Source of the DNA: Neonectria sp. B-13 | Taxonomy: Eukaryota; Ascomycota; Sordariomycetes; Hypocreales; Nectriaceae | Direction of reading: 5' to 3' | NCBI GenBank assembly: GCA_002682825.1 | Contig: NOKP01000010.1 | Coordinates: 682,001-746,000 of the forward strand | Length of the DNA stretch: 64,000 nucleotides | Shown here: positions 46,730 through 58,333 of the stretch, piece after piece | Position numbering within the stretch: the stretch's first letter is position 1 | Layout of the letters: each line of letters starts with the position of its first letter | Program-made: the position numbers and the translations under genes | Notes under the pieces: generated by a model | What the model saw: the letters and a program-made list of their open reading frames with translations, nothing else | The model's database searches: none | What the model was told of the DNA's origin: nothing

Positions 46730-48676
46730 CTAGACGTATTCGCAAGTCACCGTGTTGTATCGCTGGTCTGTATTTTGTGTTAGCGCCACTGTCAAGATAT
46801 TGTTTTCTGTGAGGGGAACATACTGTTGTATAGGAGCGTATAGGTCGTCGACGCTGAGAGGTAGACTGCCTCAATCTTACAGCTGAGCTCATAGTACCAT
46901 TGGCCATCGGAGCCTTGTCGTCGCGCCAGAAGGTTCTCTGGAATGTGGCTGACGTCAGCCTCGACGTTAGAGAGAACCTTGACGTTGTCATCGCGGACAA
47001 TGGGAGCCTCGCGCAAAGTTTGGTCGCTGTAAATGATCATCTTGATTTTGCGGATTCGACCCTGGCTGACGAGACCAGTCCAGACAAATGAAGTGTAAAA
47101 GGGCTCGTTCTCCGAGACTTGGTCGCTCTGTGATTATCATTAGTCGAGGCGTCTTGATGTAATTGTGATGTGGAACTCACTCTCTGAATGAACCACTCCA
47201 TGGCATGAATCTTGTAGCACCCATCAAGACCACACCACTGTCGCTTGCTCTTGAGGTGCGAGTGCAACTTCTCGTCGTAACGAGATCTCCACTCGGTACC
47301 ATAGTGCTTTCGAGCCTTGCGGTTCTTGATCTTGACCAAAGTAAGATCATCTGGAGCGCTGTTGGCCAAACCTTTCATGACAGCGCCCTGGACAACAGCC
47401 TGCCAGGCATTGGGGGGCTGCATAATCTGGATTTTCTTGTCGACGGCGTTGCGGAGGCGCTCCTTGAGGTAGTTGGAAGCACCAAAGCCACCGACCAGGA
47501 GGACGGCCCGGATGGGCACGTTGCTTGACGAAATTTGCTCCTTGACGAGTCTGATGACTTCAAGCACGACTGGCTCGAAAATGGTCTGCAGATCAGAAGC
47601 CTTGAGAGCGAAACGACCACGATTGATGCCGAGGGCCTTGTTGTTGGCGAGACCACCCACGGGAATAGTGTAAGTCTCATCGGGTCCCACGTTGAGTGCG
47701 AACTGGCGTTTGACCTGAGGGGGCGGGTTAGCATTAGTTCACCGTGTCTCAATATAGATTGGCTCACCTTCTTCTCAAACACCTCCATGGCCTCGGCCAG
47801 GACCTCCTCATCGAAGCCATCCTCCTTACCAAGCTTTGCCTTGAGATATTTGGCAAAGCGCATGTTAAGAAAGGTGGAACCACACAAGGCACCGGATCCG
47901 GGGGCAGCCTCTTCTACCTCGAGAATCGGCTTGAGACCAGTAATGGTATAGGAGATAAGATCGACGGTACCACCGCCAGCATCGACGACGACGACGGTGT
48001 CGCCAACCTTGAGGCCATGGGGATCAAGGCCGTGAAGGGCGTAGATGGCGGCGGCCTCGGGCTCTGAGACCAAGTGAACAGGCTGCTTTGTTGCAGAGAG
48101 ACCAGAAGCAGCCTGGCAGGCCTTCTTGGTCTTGTCCTTGGCGAGATCACTCCAGATGGCGGGGACAGTGACGACGAATTCAAGAGGAGTGCTCTTTACG
48201 ATGCTGTCGCCGAGCTTCTCCCGCAGGGTGTACATGAGATGATCACCAAGCTCCGAGATGTAGTCGGTAACGAGCTGGTCGACGCTACGACCACCGCGAC
48301 TACCGTCAGCGCCAACGGCCTGGCCCATGGCCTGGAGAGACGGGTCAAGATCGCTGAGGAGAGTCAGTGGTGTGCCGATAAATGGAGGACGACAAGAGCG
48401 AGCTTACAGCTTGAACCACTCAATGACTTCATCTTGAGGGGCTGTGATGGGGATGGAGAAACCCCATTCAATATTGTCTCCGTTGTATCGGATCTTGGTG
48501 GGGACCTTGTCGGAAGACTCGCCCTCACGGATCGTCTTGCTAACGGGCCAAGTGGTGACGGCAGTTCGACGATCGGGGCGCTGGGTCTCGGCCCAGGCAA
48601 CACCGGAGTAGGTGGTACCAAAGTCGATGCCGACGATGATTTTGCGGTCGGTAATACTGAGCTTCTCGAACTCCAT
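46730..48676 (-). CDS. Hsp70-like (HSP12A-type, actin-like ATPase) protein
   Basis: Exons 48676-48408, 48353-47768, 47714-47181, 47127-46824 and 46767-46730 give 576 residues. The ATPase fold is recognised by the phosphate-1 motif IIVGIDFGTTYSGVAWA at residues 13-29, VVTVPAIWSD, HLVSEPEAAAIYA, phosphate-2 TVVVVDAGGGTVDLISY and the adenosine motif VLLVGGFGASNYL. Beyond the ATPase the protein differs from canonical chaperones: there is no clear substrate-binding domain and no EEVD terminus. It ends in YNTVTCEYV, which is usual in the lineage-expanded fungal Hsp70-like family. Function is unknown; some members sit near self/non-self genes. All four introns are 53-56 nt. Confidence 0.88.
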
Positions 48677-51591
48677 CTTGGCTGATATTCTGAAGGGCGA
48701 TGTCGAGAGAGATGCGGTAGTGGAGGGGTAGAGGTGCGAGGATCAGCGCAGGCGGCTCTAAAGCTCAGCTTAATATGTCGTGCAGTTCGGTCTTCCCTTC
48801 TGTAAGCAGAGCCAGTCTAGGTAGGTCAGCAGTTCCCAGGTGTGAGGCTCTGCAGATCCGAGAAACAGAGACACGAGAACAGGGTTGGAGTAACAGAGAT
48901 GAAAGAGAGGATTCAAAAGGAAGTGCAGGTGCGGAAGGCAATTGGCGCTTAAAAGGGTTATGAATGAGGGATCAGTCCGCTCAAGGAGGGATGAGGAAGC
49001 CCGTGTGCAGTGGATGAAAGTGCCCGAGATTCTAACCTCAGGACTCAGGTACCCTCCCTCCTACTACTAGTATAGAACCTTGGAAAAGCGAAAGGTACTT
49101 AGATGTACCACCTCCTTCCCAGGCATCCCTCGACCCAGATAGGCACAAACCAACCAACGCAGCGCTGCGATATGCAGGTAGTGCAATTACTGGGCGTGGT
49201 GGAAGGCGCAACGCGGGGGCACTTGCCTGGCGCTGTCCTCGTGGGTTGGCATCAAGGGAGTGTGGGTATAGTGACATGGAGCCCTACGAATACAGCCTAC
49301 GCCTACTTACTAGACTACAGGACCACCACGATTGAACGAGGCGGAGGCGAAGTCAGTCTCAGTTTCAAGTGGACAAAACAAGACGAAGGCCAGGCCAGGC
49401 AGCCATCGCTCTCTAACCGCCGGTGTAACCAGCTCGATTAGACCTTAGTCTATTTCATACAGAATAGGCAAAATAGCTTACTTGGCTCGGCTCCAAGTAG
49501 TATGTCAGTCATGATGACTCCATGTTAGCTTCTAGGACATGGCCCTCTTAGTAGGACTTCGGCTGTGATCCTGGCTACGGATTCTGCCTCAGCGCCTCAG
49601 CGCTCAGGGCATTGCCATCGCCCGCCCGGGGCGTCCTGACTTCTGAGCCTTCCTGAGAGCTAGCCCCCCGCCATGAACCGACCGAAGGACCCGCCTTTGC
49701 CCGGGCAGTGGTTGCGGCTGCGGCTGAGGGCGGCCCACATCCAAACCACCATGGATGCACACGATGTAGCAGAGGGTGTGGACGAAATGGGGGTGTCAGC
49801 CCAATGGGTTGAGAAGGGACGGAACCCTGATGGGTGAAGATGGAATGAATATGTAGTACGGAAAGGCGCTTTATTAGTCCTGATGCCGTCACTGATAAGA
49901 TGGGTCCTACAGAGGTGGACGGGCTTCTGGATACGTAGGTGTCTGTCTCGTACAAATAGACGATGCTAATTATAAGGCAAGGATGGATGGTTCGGCAACG
50001 AAACCATACGCAAGGTATCATGCAGTCATTATCTGTAAACTTCATGGATGATGCAGCTGATGAGGAGGAGGATGTTAGCCTGTTTGCCTTGCGAGCCGCG
50101 AGACCAGGCAACTAAAGCAGGGAGATAAACCCGCATTATGTTTGGCTGGTGACTCTCGCCGCCAATCGTCAGAGGTTCATCGCCGGTAAATGGTCGATAG
50201 GTTGCCAATCCGATTCGGCCCTGACACACTCGCCCGGCACGGCCTAAGTTAGTCCTCTTACATGTGGTGTCCATCTCGTCTCGATTGGCGTATCGAGGCA
50301 ATGGATGACTCCCCGGTGAAACGGCAATCTGCACGCCTTGGGAGACGGACTCAACTCAACTTTCACCCACCTCGTCTCACCAAACCAGTCCCGAAGCCCT
50401 TGCCTCTCTGTCTCAAGCGTGCTCGGTTGACTCAGATGGATGTCAAACGCTAGACGCCCCAGATGCGATATCTCAACTTTTGGACGTCGAAGTGGCAGTG
50501 GCAGTGTCGGTTCATTCATTGACTGTTCGGGCGAGCCATGCCTGGCACCACGCTAAGCATTGTTCGCCCGAAGCTCCATTCCCAGGACGATCCACTGCTA
50601 GAGGGACTCGCAATTCCGCAGCGATCCCGCGATGCGGGGAGGTCGCTGGCAAGCGATACTGGAAGGGAATGCACGAACAGCGATCAGTGACAGGCTACAG
50701 TGGCCTGCATACGCAGGTCTAATAGGCGCTTGAGCACCTACGCCACATCACCTGGAGCCAGTCCGGATCCCAATGAAACTCTGGATACCTACAGCTGCAG
50801 ATGCACCTGCAACAACAAAGCTACAGCTCTAATCCCGGAGCGCAGTGTAGAGGTTGGAGGTTGGATAATTTTAGGTCCTGCTGCACAAAGTTCCCCTCGT
50901 CGAGTTCCAGTGTGCGACGCTCCAGTTACAGCGGCCGATACTACTGTAGTCTATCAGGTAGTAGAGTAGGCAGCCATCGATCCCCGCAAAACCAGGTGCA
51001 TGTACCGGTACTTGACCGACGCCAGGTAAGGCTGCCCGTCGCCAACTACTGCATGTCCTCCGTGCCTAGCTTGCCAAGTGCCTATGGCCGTTCCCTCCGT
51101 GTACCCGTTCCTGGCACCCCACTTACACACATGATGATACAGCCCCGTCATGGCCCCCCCTCAAACCGCCAACAAGGCTCTCTAGCTGTCCAGCAAGTCT
51201 GTTCCTCTGCACAGCTCGAGGGAGCCCGCCCGCGGCACTGCCCTAGCCGCCAAGAGGCGTCCCATCCACCTTGCCCCAGCCGGCCTTCCCTGCCGTGACT
51301 TGGTCGCCAAGTGAGGGGCAGTTCGACGCTTCAAGATAGAGGTACTTCTCGCAAGGACTTGGCCGGGTTCCAGCTTGTGCATCAGACAATCCACGCTGCA
51401 CACCTTTCAACAGGCACAGCTCCCAAGCCTCTTCCGATTTACCCGTCATATTTCCTTCCCTGGTCCCAGCCTGGTGCGGTATCACTGGTCCTGGTCTGCC
51501 CTGCCACCCCGCCATCGTTGAAGTACGCCTACTTCCCTTCCACCCGCCCTCCATCACGTTTGCAGTGCCTGCCAGTAGCACGTCCTTCCTC
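48677..51591. other. Gene-free divergent region between Hsp70-like and coiled-coil genes
   Basis: 2.9 kb with no supported gene. Open frames of 60-178 codons at 49575-50519 and 50801-51400 overlap in several phases and lack motifs. 51190-51560 is likely the promoter and leader of the coiled-coil gene, although it also contains frames on the minus strand antisense to that gene. Confidence 0.45.
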
Positions 51592-53582
51592 ATGGCAGAA
51601 TCTGAGAAGACGAGCGGTCCCCCTCCTGCTCCTGCCGTACCTGCCAAAGAGCCCATCGACAAGCAAGAGCAGGCCGAACCTAAGACCAGCTCTAAGACCA
51701 GTTCTAAGACCAAACCCGACTCCGAATCCGAGGCTCTATCCAAAGCTGCCCCCGCACCAACCTCCAAAGACGACATGGCAGGCAACTCCGGCCAGGGCAA
51801 AATCCCCCTTGATGACATGCGACCTAAGCAAAGCTATAGCGAAGTCGCCACAGGCTTCGAGGAGAAGGAGATGGTCCACCCACCCAGAGGCAAACCCAAA
51901 GCCAAGGGCAAGAGCGTCTCGGAGAAAGATCTTGAGACCGGCAGCGACAGAGATGGCGATAGAGATATGTTGATGGACTTGGACCCAACCGCCAGCACCA
52001 GTGTGCTCGACGTGTCGACAATGGAGATGTTCGATGCCGTCTCTTTCCAAGCACCAGAGCGGAAATCTAGTCTCCCACCAACAGCCGAGGAGGACGAGCC
52101 TGACGACGACTTGCCTGCAGGCTACGAAAAGACCAGCTTCGCCCGGCGCAAAGCCCCCGAATCCAAGATCCATGAAGAGAACGCTCGCCTGCGCCGCCAT
52201 GCTCAAGACCTATCCAGGAAGATAAACGCCCTCGTCACTGAGAAGCAGATTGCCGAAGAAAAATCCGACCGAGCTACCGAGCGCATCAATGAGATGAAGC
52301 AAGCAATGAACTCAGGCATGACCGATATCGAGCGTGACACCGAGTCACTCGCGCGCGATTTGGAGAAGTCGCTAGAGGAGAACCGCGCTCTCAGAGAGCA
52401 ACTGAACGACGCCCAGTCGCACATCTTCAGCCTCCAGCCCTATCGCAAAGACCTCACTTCCGAGGAGATAGGCCGAGTAAGTCTTACCAGCCAGCTACCA
52501 AACTAGCGGAACTACGTCGCCAATTGAGTGCTGACCTCCGTGTACAGGAGTACGATACGCTCGTCGAAATGATCCAGGACTGGGTCCAAAAGTTCATGGA
52601 TCCATGGATGGAGGACCATACTGAAGGCGTCGAGGGCGTCTTGAACATTGCCCGGAAGCGAACTTCAGATGCCAACAAGTTCAAGAGGACTCTCCACCAA
52701 TACCCCGATCTGGTCCATGCGTCCTCGTTCCCTGAGACCGACGAAGATATTATTGCGTCCATTATTCTGCGATATCTGCACGACAACATTTTCCAGGCCA
52801 TCTTGTACAGCGATATTCCCAAATACACCGAAGTTGTCAGCTTCATCGAGAACAGCATGCAGATGTCTGTTGAACCCAAGAGAGGTATGCTCCACCTTGT
52901 GCTTTTCCCCAGAAACTGCAAGTGCTAACTCTTTCCAGATCTTTTCTCGGTCCGAACTTGGACAGCGGAGGCGTACAATGCCCTTCTAAGTTCGCCGCCC
53001 TTCCGATCGGTGCGAGAACGGCGACGCAAGGATATGACGATTGAACTATGCAGCATCCTCAAAGTTTTCTGTAAGAAGGAAAAGATGGGATGGTTCTACG
53101 AGCAGATGGACGACAACTGCGTAACTCCGGCCATGAAGCTGTATGAGAAGCTGCAGGTGTCGACGCATCACTTCTATCTCGACATCAACCCATACATCAT
53201 GTGGAGCCCCGGAGGCGAGCTCAACGCTTCACCTGAGTTTATTGACTCACTCAAAAACCTTGACTGTCGCAACATTCTGCAGAATCGCAAGGCTTTTAAT
53301 CTGGCCAAGCTGGACCCTCAACCAACCAAGAAGGAGCTTTACCACCGACTTCTCAACGTGTGTACGGTGGTGCCGTCGCTGTACATGAGACAGATAGGGC
53401 AAAAGGACTCTATTAAGGAGCCTATGGTGGTGCGCAAGCAGCAGCTTCTGGTGGCTTGGGGATCCGAGGAGAAGCGAAATGCTTTCATCGAGAAGGGCGA
53501 GAGAACCATCATCTCGCACCTTTTTCACTCCAAGAGCGAGCGGGCGGGCGATAGCTGGTCTTCACTGGTCAGATGGGGATGA
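51592..53582 (+). CDS. Coiled-coil protein of unknown function, probably lineage-restricted
   Basis: Exons 51592-52476, 52548-52884 and 52939-53582 give 621 residues; both introns have clear GTAAGT/GTATGC donors and phases agree. Residues 1-185 are disordered and rich in K, E, P and S, with KTSSKTSSKTK repeats. About 195-290 form a long coiled coil (EENARLRRHAQDLSRKINAL onward). A globular second half follows with WVQKFMDPWMEDHTEGVEG, IIASIILRYLHDNIFQAILY and DINPYIMWSPGGELNASPEF. It looks like an expanded fungal family of unknown role, but I do not recognise a named domain. It is transcribed away from the Hsp70-like gene. Confidence 0.78.
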
Positions 53583-55274
53583 CCCGTGACAGTCATTCTA
53601 ACGGTGCTATTAGCGGTGATGCCCTGGCAATGGATTCTAATGTTGTTTTTATTTTGAGTTGCTTTACGAGGCACTGCGGATGAAGATTGCTTGCAATGCA
53701 TCTACGATGTTACGTGACATCCCGATAGACGGGATGATGGATTGATAGTTTGAGGAGAAGGCTGGGCGTTCATTTGGGAGATACATACAATACCAATCAA
53801 GAGTGGACCATGTCGGTACCAAGTTTACAATAATGATTCTCTTAGCAATGCTATGGTCACGATGGTATATTATGTAGTTACTTTTCAGGCGAAAGGTTCG
53901 AGTTTGCGCACACAGGAACTCTAGTTTTCCAATCTGTCCAGGATAAAAACACGTCGGCGTCTCGACATAGTGAGCCCCGAGAAAACCCAAGTAGTAAGTA
54001 GATGCCGTCTGATTCCCGGGCTGTCCGTTTCGGTGTATCCGGCATCAAGTTCCCGTCTGCTCCGTAGACGGGGTGCCACAAGGCGTTTTCGTGGTCTGCC
54101 CACCATATCATGACAAGATGGAGGCCAGCTGTAGTGGGGTGCCCCCCTGTCAAGGCGCAAATGTACCGGTACAACTTGGAGCTCAGGTGCGGACTGTGAT
54201 GGCGCCACCACAGGGGTCTGCATGGAGGGGCGTGCACCGACCGATAGCTTTGCTGGACTTCAGCTTGGGGGCGCAGCACCTGGCCCCAGGCTTTTGTAGG
54301 TACCAATGTGGGCTGGGCTGTAAGGCGTCCAGCGCCGCTGTGCCCAGGCCGGGCGAACAGTAAGTAGGGGTAGGATGGTTCGCCTTCGAGAAAACTCCCT
54401 ATCCGTCAATTAGCCTCGCTATTGGATAGCAGTGCAGTCAGCCCAGCGGCGGAGACTGGCAGCCCAGATCTAAGTAGGTCCATGGTTTCAACCACCTACC
54501 TGCCACGGCTTTGTTGGTGGACCGGGGAGTGACTGGCAACGGGGCGTTGACCTCGGGGAGCCGAAAGGAAAAAGGTCCAGCACACTTCTGTACCTGAACT
54601 GGAGCTGCGCGCCGGGCCTCATCTGGAGGCTGATGAGGGCGCGCTGGTCGAGCTAGGACCCGCAGGTGCGATGCCGGCAAGTGTCATGGCCCAGTCAGTC
54701 ACAGTCGCTGCTAAGTAAGTTACGGGCTCGGAAGGTTCGATGTAGGAAGTACCGCACCTAGGCTCAAGGCATCATGCGCTCAAGCAGCAGTTTGCTTGTT
54801 TGTTGTCAGGCAGCTAAGCTGGCGGCCCTTCACCCAAATTCCCCATCTGCACATAGGACTTACTAGATACCTTACCTTGTCCTTCCTTCCTTCCCTCCCT
54901 CTCGCCCCCTCATGTCTTGCTATTCAATTACCCCGATTGCAAACTCATTCTGGCGTCGATTTCTACAGTTCCAGTTCAAGTCTACCTCGCCGTCCCCAAC
55001 CATTCCCCGGCTCCGTGCTGACCTTGGGTGCCTCACTGACTGACCTGTCTCTTGCTCCACACAGTTGTCTGTACCTGGGGTTGCGGCTGCAGCTTTGATG
55101 GCACACTGGAGCTAGGTCGCTCCCTCCCTCCCACTATCCTGCCTCTCGCGCGCCTCCTCTTCCTCCGTCCTTCCTCCCTTCCTTTTCTTTTCTCCTCAAC
55201 TCTTCTTTCCTGATACCTTCCTGTCGTATCTCTCCTTCTTTTGCTCCTTCCTGCCTTGGTAGCCCGGCCAAGAC
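53583..55274. other. Intergenic region coiled-coil gene-RBR gene
   Basis: 1.7 kb. A 142-codon minus-strand frame at 53878-54306 has no motif and is probably chance. The last 450 bp before the RBR start is a C/T-rich leader. Nothing else supported. Confidence 0.45.
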
Positions 55275-57873
55275 ATGTTCCGGAACTTTAAGAAGAAGGC
55301 GACTACTGTATTCCGCAAGAAGAAGGCGCCAACAATCACAGACCCGGCCCCGGACTACAGCTCCGTCACGACTACCGACACTACCAACACCAACACGTTT
55401 TCCACCTTGACCACCAACACAAGGGATCGCGACGTTGTCCCTCCAGCCCCGCTTCCTCCATCTCCTCCACTTCCTCCATTGATCCAGCGCCAGCCAACGC
55501 CGCTTCTCGAATTCGAACTGCCCGTTGCGGAGCCAGTCGACACAACCCCAGACCCTCCACAGTCAGACCCCTTCGCCCCCAAGTACGTTCCCTACATTGA
55601 GGCCTCGCCTCTCAAAAACAACATGCTCGTCAACGCGGGCATCTACGGACGCATCAACCCGGACATCATGGGTGGCTTTGGCGGCGACGACGAGTCCATC
55701 TGGCTGGTAGACGACGAGGAGACGGACGACGAGGAGCAGCGCCAGGACGAGGATGAGGACGAGGCCACCCGGGAGACGCTGGCAGAGACCGGGTCGCAAC
55801 ACAACTCCGACACACGGTCCGAGACTCGGTCTCAACAGTCTCCGAGGTCGTCTCGATCTCAGAGGTCTCGCACATCTTCCCGCGAAGAAGTGCCCCTCAC
55901 TCAAGATCCTCTCCAGCAGCAAGCTCCCTCTGCTCCAAACCCAGAGTCAGCACAACCAGCTTTCCACTACAACACCCCGGCACTGTTGGACGACGATGAG
56001 TTCGCCTCTTTCAGCACTACTACGCCCGAAACGCCACCCCTCAACCGAACTTCCATACCCCGACGTGGATATGCTCCCATTTCAGCCTCTATCCTAGATC
56101 TCGATGACATGGATATCCATGATTTCGAGGAGCCCCCAAAGGAAGCACCCAAACCACGGGACGAGATCATTCAGCGCGATACTACGATCCCTGCATCCTC
56201 CTCGACCTCCCTTAACCCGTATGTTGCCCTCTTTGAGCAGCAAGACCGTGCTATGACAGTAGCATATCTCCGCCAGCTAGATCAGTCTGGAGGCGAAGTA
56301 GCTGATGATTTCCGGTAGGTCCTCCGAAACTCCCCCGCCCCAAGTCTCGATCATGCCCGGTACCTTCTAGTTGGAGGTTTTCGGAAATCCGCTGCTTTCG
56401 TGTTGTGTTTTGCGTCTCATAGTCATGCCCATTGTGTATTGTTTCGCGTTTTCCCATCATCTACCACGCGCATCTCTTGCAAATACCTATTTTATTCAAT
56501 GATACTAAGATTTTTTTTTCACTATCTCAGCTTTGGCCAACGATACCAGAAAGCCGCGGACACGTCAGATGTCATCGTTACCCGTCAACGGGAGCCTGCC
56601 AGTACTACAATGGGCGACTTGGAATGCGTGGTCTGCACTGATAACAAGGGTGTCGAGTTCTTCCCGCGCTTTTCAATAACTGGCTCGTGCGGTCATTCCC
56701 CCACTACGTGCCTAGAATGTGTACAACTGTCTATCGAGTCAGACCTGAACAGCAAGCTCTGGACCGAGATCAGGTGTCCTGAGTGTCGCGAACTGCTAGA
56801 GTATGCCGACATTCAGCGTTACGCCAACAAGCAGACCTTTATGCGGTATGTTCATTGCATGATGTTGAGCCTGCCAGAACTAACATTAAGATAGGTACGA
56901 AACGTTGGCTCTTCGTGCGGCCATGTCAGAGGCCGACAATTTTGCCTGGTGTACCTCTGGTTGCGGCTCTGGGCAGATTCATGAGTCGGGCGACGAACAG
57001 CCCATCGTCACTTGTCTGCACTGTAACCACCGTTCCTGCTTCCACCACAAGGTTCCCTGGCACGAGAATCTTTCATGTGACGAATACGATCAACTTCTTG
57101 CTGACCCCGAAAACTTCCGCTCTCGGCTGGAGCTGGAAAATGAGGCCTGGTCTGAGTCCCAGCGAGCTCAATTGGAGGCCGACAGAGCCATGGCACAAAA
57201 CATGATGGCCGACGAGCAGGCTGAAATGCAACGCCGAGAGGAGAGAGCCAGGCAAGAGAGGGAACAAGCGAGAAAGGCAGCAGAGTTGGTACGCCAGATC
57301 GCAGCCAGGCGAAAGAGGGAGGAGAAACAGAGCGAAGCGACTGTCAACTCGACGACGAAGCCGTGTCCTGGATGCGGATGGGCAATTGAAAAGAACGATG
57401 GCTGGTAAGTACAAACACCATGTCTTATTGTCTTGACAGAAGGAGCTAACCTTTGCTATAGTTCGCACATGACTTGTAAGTTGCCCTTCTTCCTTGCCCA
57501 GTCTGACCCTTCTTGCGCCCCGAAGCCTTGCCCGTCCCTCAAATGGTGGGTTCTCACACCATATTATTCTATCCACGTTATTGAAGACACTAAACCAACA
57601 ATTGCAGGCATCCAATGCAAATTTGAGTTCTGCTGGGCTTGCTATAACAAATGGCAGAAACGCCACAACATCAACTGCAGTGGCGGCCGTTGATGAGGCC
57701 CTCGGCCACGTCTTCGAAGATAGGAGCGAAGTGACTGACTCTCGGCAGGCGTGAAATGTCATTTCCAGTACTGTTTTGAGTGTGGCGCAAATCACCGGGA
57801 CATTCTAGCTGGCGATAACACCGCGCACAAGCAGACGTGCAAGTTCCACCCGGACAACATGACATGGGACTGA
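55275..57873 (+). CDS. RBR (RING-between-RING) E3 ubiquitin ligase with two alternative RING2 3' exons
   Basis: Shared exons 55275-56314, 56531-56845, 56895-57404 and a 14-nt microexon 57462-57475. Then either 57608-57693 (654 residues) or 57749-57873 (667 residues). The long N-terminus is disordered and acidic. RING1 is CVVC...CGHSPTTCLECV...CPECREL at about 379-435. The IBR is WCTSGCGSG...CLHCNHRSCFHHKVPWHENLSC at about 469-512. A charged helix (DEQAEMQRREERARQERE) links to RING2: CPGCGWAIEKNDGC with the catalytic Cys at about 622, then HMTC. Both last exons enter in the same phase and complete C-x2-C zinc ligands: IQCKFEFCWAC with its own TGA, or VKCHFQYCFECG. The enzyme should form a ubiquitin thioester before transfer. 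A weak GTTGAT donor at 57689 could also join both. Confidence 0.85.
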
Positions 57874-58333
57874 GTGGATGTTAGTGATGGTGATGGTGTT
57901 CCGGGCACACGGCACAACACGTTGCCGTTGTATATGCTTGATATGTTGATTTGCTTAGGATGGATACCCCTCAGATTGGACCGGATTGGAGTTTGGTAAA
58001 TGTCGGCAGGCGTTGGATTTGAGCGCTGCAAACAGGGGCACGAAGGATCAAGTAAGAGTAAATGATACAAAACGGCTCTTCAGTTTGCTCTTCTTGGCAA
58101 CTCCGCAGAGTCGAAGCAAGAAATCTTAGGCGTGCGTGATGAGACCTATCGAATGCGTATCACTCGTAGGCAAGTCAAGTAAAAGAACAATGTCGCTTTG
58201 CTTGGAAATAAAATGAGAATCACTATTCTACAACTAGTACAGATGGCATGTCAATCCATGGCGCGTCCTCGTCTTGGTGCTTCTCTATCTCCGCATCGGC
58301 TCCTTTGCGGAGCAAGCTCTCCGTCTCTCTATC
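57874..58333. other. Convergent 3' region RBR-ABCD
   Basis: 460 bp between convergent genes, AT-rich in its second half. No coding support. Confidence 0.4.

Noticed and set aside
49575..50111. 178-codon minus-strand frame
   Set aside because: No motif, overlaps other frames and no gene-like codon pattern.
53878..54306. 142-codon minus-strand frame
   Set aside because: No recognisable domain, no signal peptide and no intron evidence; kept as intergenic.
57689..57748. Intron joining both RBR RING2 exons through a GTTGAT donor
   Set aside because: In frame but with a weak donor, and it would give a redundant second zinc half; mutually exclusive use of the two exons explains the sequence better. 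Kept only as a minor possibility.
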